Shown piece by piece: positions 58,001-64,000 of a stretch of DNA of 64,000 bases (position 1 is the stretch's first letter; the number at the start of each line of letters is the position of its first letter). The position numbers were made by a program, and so were the translations under genes. The DNA is from an uncultured SAR116 cluster alpha proteobacterium (GTDB lineage: Bacteria; Pseudomonadota; Alphaproteobacteria; Puniceispirillales; Marisalimonadaceae), in assembly GCA_902623995.1 (NCBI GenBank), contig CACNWE010000001.1, positions 62,001 through 126,000 of the forward strand. Direction: 5' to 3'. The notes below the pieces were generated by a model. That model had not been told where the DNA came from. It was given only the letters and a program-made list of their open reading frames with translations, and did not search any database.

Positions 58001-58855
58001 TTAATATTCATTTATAGTTGATGTTTGGCCAGCTACCGTAGTCCTAACCATTAACCTTTTTTCTATTTTGCCTTTTATTGGGGTAGCTCTATGTAATACA
58101 GCTCTATTATCCCACATAATTAAATCAAATGGTTCCCAAACATGAGAATAAGTAAATTTTTCTGTGTCAATGTAAGAGTTAATTTCAGCTAAGAGAGCAT
58201 TACTATCATTTTCGGACATCCCATCGACATTTTTACAATGCGCACCTAAATAAAGAGATTTTCCAAACTTATTATCACTTAAAACTAATTTTTGTTTAAC
58301 TGGAGGAAGGGCTTGTTTTTCTTCAGGAGTAACTAAGTTTGGATCAATTTTTGATCTTCCATGAGAATAATCATGCCAACAAATTTTATCATCAATCTTT
58401 AATTTTAATTTCTGAGGTAAAGCGTTGTAGCTAGCTCTCATTGACAAAAACTCTGTATTTCCTCCAAGTGACGGGATCATTTTAGCTGATAAAATTGACA
58501 TTTTAGATGGAATTTTTTTAAATGAACTATCGCTATGCCATTCTTGGTTAGCTAAATTATTTAATCTTTGTCTATCTGTGGGTGAGACAATGTTTCCATT
58601 TTTATCAAAGTTACGAAGAATAATTACTTTTGAACCAGATCCATCTGTCCCCACTTTTGTCAGTTCAAGGGTGCCAAAATTTTCACTAAATTTTATGTGG
58701 TCATAATCTGTAATATTTTGATTTCTAATCACAACCACAGAAAATTCTGATAAGAGATCTGTTATTGTATTAATTGTTTCTTTATCTGAAATCTTTGTAA
58801 CATCTAAATCTTTAATTTCTAAGCCAATAGCATTACCAAGTTTGGATGTAATCAC
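58001..58855 (-). CDS. TauD/TfdA-family 2-oxoglutarate dioxygenase
   Basis: A 284-residue Fe(II)/2-oxoglutarate oxygenase with the HxD facial motif in EWHSDSSF (His107, Asp109) and the distal His in LHRATPIKG near residue 258. The start is GTG at 58855, supported by GGGAGG seven bases upstream. Members hydroxylate taurine, herbicides or other small acids; the substrate here is unknown. It is the first gene of the pair with the GMC oxidoreductase. Confidence 0.9.
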   Translation of the reverse strand: MITSKLGNAIGLEIKDLDVTKISDKETINTITDLLSEFSVVVIRNQNITDYDHIKFSENFGTLELTKVGTDGSGSKVIILRNFDKNGNIVSPTDRQRLNNLANQEWHSDSSFKKIPSKMSILSAKMIPSLGGNTEFLSMRASYNALPQKLKLKIDDKICWHDYSHGRSKIDPNLVTPEEKQALPPVKQKLVLSDNKFGKSLYLGAHCKNVDGMSENDSNALLAEINSYIDTEKFTYSHVWEPFDLIMWDNRAVLHRATPIKGKIEKRLMVRTTVAGQTSTINEY

Positions 58856-59088
58856 TTTTAGACCTCCCTAAAATATATAAATATAATCTTATTTTAAAAA
58901 TCTAAATCAAATTATCAATATAAAGTAACATTACACTATTTTTACCTTTTCTTTAATAAATCAGATTTTGTCGAATTATTTAAAAATTTCTTTCTTTATG
59001 ATTTTTATATTTATTTTCAACATTAGTTTTTATTTTGTTAGAAAGATTATTATAATAAATAAATTATGAATGAATAAATTATAAAAAA
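58856..59088. promoter_or_regulatory. Divergent AT-rich spacer, 233 bases
   Basis: The spacer contains the GGGAGG ribosome site (58868–58863) of the TauD-family gene and a direct repeat of GAATAAATTAT-like units just before the plus-strand gene. No convincing promoter hexamers, RNA gene or operator stood out. Confidence 0.4.
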
Positions 59089-59910
59089 ATGACAGAACAA
59101 CCGAATATAAATGATGATGTAAAAATATTAAAATTAGATGTTTTGAAAAAAAATCTTAAACAAAACTGGAACCTCGATATTGATTTATGGAATGAAGAGT
59201 TTCCACATGATTATAGATTTGAAGATACATATTTACAGTTAAGTTTTGTTTTAAGAGATTTTAATATGAATGAATTAAAGCATTTAATTTCCATTACAAA
59301 TTTGTTTGATATTAAAAATTACAATCATGAAATTGCTACTTTAATTAACAATTATATCAAAAGTTGTGCAGATTACATTAATCATGAATTAGATAGAAAC
59401 ACAGAAGAATATTTTAAGAAATATAATAAAAATAATAATTGTTTTTCTTATGAAAAAAGAATTAAAGATGAACTTAAAAAATATAATATTCACTATGCGG
59501 TGTTTTTTTATGGCACATTAAGATCTTCAGAAGTAAGAACAGCAGTCCTTGGCACAGACATAAGGGAAAATATGATGGATACTGCTACTTTACAAAAATA
59601 TAAAGTATTTAAAGTTAAAGACACTCATTATCCTCTAATAAAATATACTAAAAACAAAAAAGACATCGTTAAGGGAATAATAGCACAAAATTTGACGTAC
59701 AATGAATTAATGAAATTAGATAGATTTGAAGGTGAAAACTATTTTAGACAATTTATTAAAGTTAATAAAAAGAATTATATTTTAGATGCTGAAATCTATT
59801 TGCCTAAAGCCAATCTTGTTTCATCAGAGCCATGGGATTACGATGATTGGTATAAAAATGACATGAAAAAATTTTTTGAAAATGAATTTGATTTAAATGG
59901 TGTTAAATGA
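59089..59910 (+). CDS. Two-part protein: unknown N-terminus plus GGCT/AIG2-like domain
   Basis: A 273-residue soluble protein. The C-terminal half (from about residue 138) has the gamma-glutamylcyclotransferase-like pattern FFYGTLRSSEVRTAVLG, YPLIKY, VKGIIA, LDRFEGENYFR and AEIYLP. The N-terminal 130 residues are charged and helical (WNLDIDLWNEEFPHDYRFED…) and match no domain known to me. The enzymatic role is only a fold-level inference. It ends with TGA. Confidence 0.75.
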   Translation: MTEQPNINDDVKILKLDVLKKNLKQNWNLDIDLWNEEFPHDYRFEDTYLQLSFVLRDFNMNELKHLISITNLFDIKNYNHEIATLINNYIKSCADYINHELDRNTEEYFKKYNKNNNCFSYEKRIKDELKKYNIHYAVFFYGTLRSSEVRTAVLGTDIRENMMDTATLQKYKVFKVKDTHYPLIKYTKNKKDIVKGIIAQNLTYNELMKLDRFEGENYFRQFIKVNKKNYILDAEIYLPKANLVSSEPWDYDDWYKNDMKKFFENEFDLNGVK

Positions 59911-59923
59911 GTTAAGTTGAAAT

Positions 59924-60649
59924 TTAGTTACTTTTCAATTTTTGTATTTGATCCCAAGCAGCATTTATCGCTCTCATTTTATTTTTACTCTCATTTATGA
60001 CCTCAATAGGCACACCTTTGCTAATCAAAAGATCCGGATGGTGTTCTTTAGAAAGCTTTATGTATTTTTTTCTAATTAATTTTAAATCATCAGTTGGTTG
60101 ACTTTCTAAAACTATATAAGGATTTAGTTTGTCTGACGATTTTCTAGATTCTTTAATACTTTCATATTGATTTTGACTAAGACCAAAAATAAAGGCAATG
60201 TTAGCTATCATAGATTCTTCTTCATTACTTACATGTCCGTCAGCCTCTGCAATGTAAAAAAGAATATTTATGACTTCTTCTAAAACATTCTGATTTCCCT
60301 TAAAAATTTCAGAAATTTGTTTTGCATAAGGTTCATACCCAGTACTTTCATCTTTAGCCTTGTTAAAAATCTTGGCTACCTGATCAATTTCACTATCTGG
60401 TATTTGAAGTTTCTCTTTTACTGCAATTAATTCTTCTTTACTAACTCTTCCATCAGCTTTGCTTAGTTTTGCAGAGAGAATTATTAACGATAAAGCAAAA
60501 ATTTGTTGTGAATTTTGTTGGCTTCCAAAAGTATTTGATGAGCTAATATTTGAAATTTTTCCTCCTAAAAATGATCCAAGTAAAGCTCCAAAGGGCCCCC
60601 CTAAAGAAAAACCAATAACACCACCTAATAAACTTCCCCAAATTGACAT
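59924..60649 (-). CDS. DjlA-like J-domain protein with TerB domain
   Basis: A 241-residue protein. A glycine-rich hydrophobic N-terminus (GGVIGFSLGGPFGALLGSFLGG) is followed by a TerB-like helical domain (about 45–165, with DGRVSKEE and DGHVSNEE) and a C-terminal J domain with HPD (KEHHPDLL near 215). DjlA proteins are membrane-linked co-chaperones of DnaK. It converges on the preceding gene with a 13-base gap. Confidence 0.92.
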   Translation of the reverse strand: MSIWGSLLGGVIGFSLGGPFGALLGSFLGGKISNISSSNTFGSQQNSQQIFALSLIILSAKLSKADGRVSKEELIAVKEKLQIPDSEIDQVAKIFNKAKDESTGYEPYAKQISEIFKGNQNVLEEVINILFYIAEADGHVSNEEESMIANIAFIFGLSQNQYESIKESRKSSDKLNPYIVLESQPTDDLKLIRKKYIKLSKEHHPDLLISKGVPIEVINESKNKMRAINAAWDQIQKLKSN

Positions 60650-60746
60650 GATTTAATTCTCAAAGTTATAACGAATTTATATTTTACATATAATTACTTA
60701 AAATAAATAATAAAGCATTTAACCTCTTATTTGAGTTGGAATAGTT

Positions 60747-61178
60747 ATGAAATTAAGAAAAAAAGATCCTTGGAAACCTGCTAGTGAATACTCTAAAGAT
60801 TTATCAGGTTTAACCATAAATTTGTTAGTTGAGGATATTAAACATTCAATACATTTTTTACAAAAAATTATTAATGCTAAAATTATATATCAAGATCCTG
60901 ATTTTGCAGCAATAGAAGGGTTTGGAAGTAGATGATGTATCCATTCATACCATACTTATGATAATCACCCGTATATAAATATTATAAAAAGTTCTAAACC
61001 AAAAGGGTTAGGAATAGAATTAAGAGTTATAGGTTGTGATCCTGATAGAGCAGAAGAAAGAGTCAGAAAAGAAAATTATATTATTTTATCTAATTCAATG
61101 AATAAACCTCACGGTATGAGAGAATGTTACATACTTGATAATAATGGATTTTGTTGGGTACCATCCATTTTGGTTTAA
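60747..61178 (+). pseudogene. VOC/glyoxalase-family gene with in-frame TGA
   Basis: One reading frame runs from ATG 60747 to TAA 61176–61178 (143 codons), interrupted only by TGA at codon 63 (60933–60935). The upstream part (GLTINLLVEDIKHSIHFL, then DPDFAAIEGFGS) and the downstream part (CIHSYHTYDNHPY, then GCDPDRAEERVR, KPHGMRECYILDNNGF) together make one VOC-fold domain. Related proteins carry tryptophan before the M-L-H-A-x-H-T-Y stretch, so TGG to TGA is the simplest explanation. TGA serves as a normal stop in neighbouring genes. The gene may be newly inactivated, or the base may be a sequencing error. Confidence 0.75.
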
Positions 61179-61190
61179 ATTACTATAAAA

Positions 61191-62342
61191 TCACCAACCA
61201 TTGGTCCTTGACCAATTGTCGACAATTATTCCGTTTTCTAAAATATTATAATTACTGTAAGCCGCGCAAGTTAAACACGCATGATTTGGTAATATGCGTA
61301 CTAAACTTCCTATAGGTAATTTATCAAACCAGCTAGTGTTATCTATATTAATTGATCCATGTTCTTGATGAACTTCAGAAATATTAAGTCCTTCATATGG
61401 TAGTGCTGTGTTAGGGTCACAAACTAATCCATACCCAGCTTCAGGCATAAAATTATTTGCACTAATATCTTTTGATAAGGCTAGTGCACCAGCATCAATT
61501 AATATTTTTCCTTTTTTTTGATTATGGCCAATTACACTTGATAAAACGGTTAAAGCTATTTCATCTATTTCACAAATACCCCTTGAAGTCTGAGCTAAAT
61601 CCCAAAACATATAAATCCCTGCTCTTACTTCAGTGATACCTTTTAAATGTTCAGCATAAAACATTGTAGGGGTTGATCCTATACTTATGATAGGAGGATT
61701 ATTTTTGGGATTTACAAAATTCTTTAAAGAAGCAATAGCTTGTTCACGTTCAATGTTACTAATTGATATAATTTCTTTTTTATTGTTGGTTGAATAACTA
61801 TGACCAGCATGGGCTAAAACTCCCAACAACTTTGTATAATGATTTATGTTAAAAACTTTAGATATTTCATTAATTTTTTCATCTTGATAAGATAAACCGC
61901 TTCTTCCTTCACCGCAGTCAATTTCAATCAGAATTTCAAAATTTGCACTATGTAATTTACTATAATCAACAATTTGGTTAGCAACAATAACTGAGTCTAT
62001 AACCATACGTATCATGCAGTTATACTTTAACTGAATATAATTTAATCTTTTAAGTTTTGCAGGAATTATGCAAACAGCATAAGTAATATCTTTGAAACCT
62101 GAACTTGCAAAATACTCAGCTTCTTCAAGGGTTGAAACAGTAATAGGACCGACATCTTTCCCAAGAGCAATTTTAGCAACTTCAATACTTTTAGGAGTTT
62201 TAACGTGTGGTCTTAATATTGTGTTAAATTCATCACATTTTTTTCTAGCTTTACTACAGTTTTTTTCTAAAAGGTTTTTATCTAAAATCAAACAAGGAGT
62301 ATTAAGTTCATTTAAATTGTTTATTTTCATATTTAATCTCAT
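61191..62342 (-). CDS. DSD1-family PLP enzyme (D-threonine aldolase/D-serine dehydratase-like)
   Basis: A 383-residue fold-III PLP enzyme. The N-terminal alanine-racemase-like barrel has the PLP lysine in RPHVKTPKS (Lys48). The C-terminal domain has the metal-binding PNHACLTC. These features belong to D-threonine aldolase and eukaryotic-type D-serine dehydratase relatives. The exact D-amino acid substrate is uncertain. A second ATG at residue 5 is an alternative start. It follows the metallo-hydrolase gene by 23 bases. Confidence 0.88.
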   Translation of the reverse strand: MRLNMKINNLNELNTPCLILDKNLLEKNCSKARKKCDEFNTILRPHVKTPKSIEVAKIALGKDVGPITVSTLEEAEYFASSGFKDITYAVCIIPAKLKRLNYIQLKYNCMIRMVIDSVIVANQIVDYSKLHSANFEILIEIDCGEGRSGLSYQDEKINEISKVFNINHYTKLLGVLAHAGHSYSTNNKKEIISISNIEREQAIASLKNFVNPKNNPPIISIGSTPTMFYAEHLKGITEVRAGIYMFWDLAQTSRGICEIDEIALTVLSSVIGHNQKKGKILIDAGALALSKDISANNFMPEAGYGLVCDPNTALPYEGLNISEVHQEHGSINIDNTSWFDKLPIGSLVRILPNHACLTCAAYSNYNILENGIIVDNWSRTNGW

Positions 62343-62365
62343 TTTATTTAAAATATTTGATTTTT

Positions 62366-63526
62366 CTATTTAATTACATTTATAAATTTTTCCCACCAGC
62401 TCTCAGTATCAATTAAATTTTTCATATCTATTACCTGACCAATTATAGGAGTAATTAGAGATATACTTTTTTCTTCTGCTCTTTTTTTAATTTCAACTGG
62501 AGGATCAAACCAGTTATGCATTGCTAAAGTAAACATGCCCCAATGAATTGGTATAAGATTTTCACCTTTTAAATCAATGAAGCCCTTGATAACTTCTTCA
62601 GGCATGTTATGCACTTCTCTCCAGCGAGTATTATATTGCCCACTATCCATGAATACGACCTCCATAGGACCATATTTATCTCCAATTTGCTTATAGTGTT
62701 TTGCATATCCTGAATCACCACTAAAATAAAAACTTCTCTTTCCTGATTTAACAACCCACGATGCCCACAATGATTTTTGTGTTTCTATAAAAGCTTTTCT
62801 TCCAGAAAAATGTTGCGCAGGAGTACAAATAAATTTAATACCTTTAATTATTTTAGTATCCCACCAATCCATCTCTGTTATTCTTGAATTTTCAACTCCC
62901 CATTTTTTTAAATGAGATCCTACTCCTAATGGTACAACGAATGAAATATCTTTGTTGTTGTTAAAAAACTTTATTGTTTTCATGTCTAAATGATCATAAT
63001 GATCATGCGAAATAAGTATAAAATCAATTTTTGGTAATTCCTTCAATTTAAATACAGGTGGTTGATACCTTTTAATAAGCCAACTAAATGGTGACGCAGA
63101 TGATGAAAATATAGGGTCAATTAAAATAATCTTATTATTTATAGACATCAAAATACTGGAATGACCTAACCAAGCAAATTTAATACTATTACTACTTTTT
63201 ACAAAATTTTCATTTAATGAAGTTTTATCTTCTGGTAAGAGTGTTTCTGGTTCTGTCTTGTTGGAATTAAAGAAATAATTGTTAGCCAAATTTTTTCTAG
63301 GATTTGCCCAAAATCCGCTATTTTTTTTCACATTTTCCATAACGTCTGAGTTTTGATTTACAAACTTATCTTCTGGAATATTATAATTAGACGATTTTTT
63401 CATTCTTAAGTAATCATCATCTTTAGGTATTGATCCAAATTGATCACAACCAGAAAATTGTAAAATCATTATTATTACATATAAACTAAATTTAAGTTTA
63501 TTTTTTAAAGTACTTGATTTTATCAA
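62366..63526 (-). CDS. Metallo-beta-lactamase-fold lipoprotein (NAPE-PLD/UlaG-like)
   Basis: A 386-residue hydrolase. A leader ending FSGC indicates a lipoprotein. The core has WLGHSSILM, the metal motif SHDHYDHLD, PAQHFSGR, YFSGDSGY and IPIHWGMF. This layout is that of N-acyl-phosphatidylethanolamine phospholipase D-like proteins. The substrate is unknown. It lies 15 bases downstream of the cyclase gene. Confidence 0.88.
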   Translation of the reverse strand: MIKSSTLKNKLKFSLYVIIMILQFSGCDQFGSIPKDDDYLRMKKSSNYNIPEDKFVNQNSDVMENVKKNSGFWANPRKNLANNYFFNSNKTEPETLLPEDKTSLNENFVKSSNSIKFAWLGHSSILMSINNKIILIDPIFSSSASPFSWLIKRYQPPVFKLKELPKIDFILISHDHYDHLDMKTIKFFNNNKDISFVVPLGVGSHLKKWGVENSRITEMDWWDTKIIKGIKFICTPAQHFSGRKAFIETQKSLWASWVVKSGKRSFYFSGDSGYAKHYKQIGDKYGPMEVVFMDSGQYNTRWREVHNMPEEVIKGFIDLKGENLIPIHWGMFTLAMHNWFDPPVEIKKRAEEKSISLITPIIGQVIDMKNLIDTESWWEKFINVIK

Positions 63527-63541
63527 TGTTTTACCAGTTCA

Positions 63542-64000
63542 TTATTTATTTCTTAAACGATTAACACCATCCCATAAATCAGGATCCCAACCTTCTTTTA
63601 TGATTTTTTTACATCTATTAATAAATATTTCTGTTACCTTATCATCAGGATTAATCTTATTTATTTTTGAAAATAATTTTAGTGAATTTTCAAAATTATG
63701 TTTAAAATAGCCTTTGATGGCTTTTGTGAAATCATTTAAAGTTTCAATTTTTAGTTGTTTTAATTTTTCAAGATCTGCATCAAAAACTTCAAAAATTTTT
63801 ATAGCTTTATTTTTTCCTTTTACAGCTACAAGATCTATAAATCTAATGGCGAATAAATCTTTATTAATATTTTTATAAGTTTCTTCTGAAATAATAATAC
63901 CAGCTTTATAATTTTTTGTTAACCCTTCTAGTCGTGAGGCTAAATTGACAGCATCACTGATTACTGATCCTTCCATTCTATTTATTTCACCTAGTGTGCC
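63542..64000 (-). CDS. Class III adenylate/guanylate cyclase, C-terminal part (cut by window edge)
   Basis: The frame is open to the right edge: eight codons beyond the internal Met at 63976 read GTLGEINR, continuing the cyclase signature into MEGSVISDAVNLASRLEGLT. The rest of the catalytic domain (IIISEETYKNI, then the FEVFDAD strand) is followed by a helical C-terminal tail of about 60 residues. The nucleotide-binding N-terminal half lies outside the window, so activity cannot be judged. Confidence 0.88.
   Translation of the reverse strand, partial: GTLGEINRMEGSVISDAVNLASRLEGLTKNYKAGIIISEETYKNINKDLFAIRFIDLVAVKGKNKAIKIFEVFDADLEKLKQLKIETLNDFTKAIKGYFKHNFENSLKLFSKINKINPDDKVTEIFINRCKKIIKEGWDPDLWDGVNRLRNK

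Noticed and set aside
60933-60935. TGA as selenocysteine or as reassigned tryptophan
   Set aside because: The family position is Trp, not Cys, and no GC-rich SECIS-like hairpin follows. TGA is used as a stop by lpxK, the DUF374 gene and others in the window.

Overview
The window is a gene-dense, very AT-rich piece of a bacterial chromosome. It carries about 65 genes, mostly packed with gaps under 100 bases, overlaps of a few bases and several abutting convergent pairs. Gene content and order point to a streamlined marine alphaproteobacterium. The evidence is: mutY–dciA–dsbA–smc; an atpI-B-E-F'-F cluster separate from the F1 genes; ispH–thrB–rnhA; the ctaC-ctaD-ctaB-coxF-ctaG-ctaE-surf1-thrC-M16 block beside tldD; ubiA/rsmE/gshA; and a proteorhodopsin with a retinal pathway. 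The clade (SAR11-like, HIMB59, AEGEAN-169, low-GC SAR116 or another) cannot be settled from the sequence alone. I saw no rRNA, tRNA, insertion sequence, prophage or CRISPR array.

Layout. 1–8.2 kb: mutY (cut by the left edge), dciA, a DsbA-like oxidoreductase, smc and the Fo part of ATP synthase. 8.2–14.3 kb: a small lipoprotein, ispH, thrB, rnhA, a peroxiredoxin, a DsbD/ScsB-like reductase and yqgE. 14.3–22.7 kb: M16 protease, threonine synthase and a complete aa3 cytochrome c oxidase cluster including a 47-residue CoxF-like protein. 23–27.6 kb: tldD, gshA, rsmE, ubiA. 27.6–32.8 kb: a light-harvesting operon (proteorhodopsin, crtI, crtB, crtY, blh) that makes opsin and converts GGPP-derived phytoene to beta-carotene and retinal. 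33.1–34.9 kb: an unrecognised gene and argC. 35–42.8 kb: pmbA, a phosphatase-like protein, an MsbA-type ABC transporter and lipid A/Kdo genes. 42.9–43.4 kb: three tiny membrane proteins of unknown role. 43.5–54.7 kb: xseA, purD, tadA, a pseudouridine synthase, rsmD and a ribF-ileS-lspA-DUF3035-mutL operon. 54.8–64 kb: a more accessory-looking stretch with mscS, chaC, a GMC oxidoreductase with a TauD-family dioxygenase, a GGCT-like two-part protein, djlA, a broken VOC gene, a DSD1-like PLP enzyme, a metallo-beta-lactamase-fold lipoprotein and the end of a class III cyclase.

How they work together. Energy metabolism dominates: Fo-ATP synthase, aa3 oxidase and a light-driven proton pump all build or use the same proton gradient. 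IspH supplies isoprenoid precursors that the retinal and ubiquinone (ubiA) branches and heme farnesylation (ctaB) consume. ThrB and ThrC together complete threonine synthesis from homoserine. GshA makes the glutathione precursor, and ChaC could recycle glutathione. The most unusual items are the small-membrane-protein cluster with an 18-residue tryptophan repeat, a strong terminator between the opsin and its retinal genes, a Fur-box-like sequence upstream of the opsin, and a VOC gene interrupted by TGA at a position where relatives have tryptophan.
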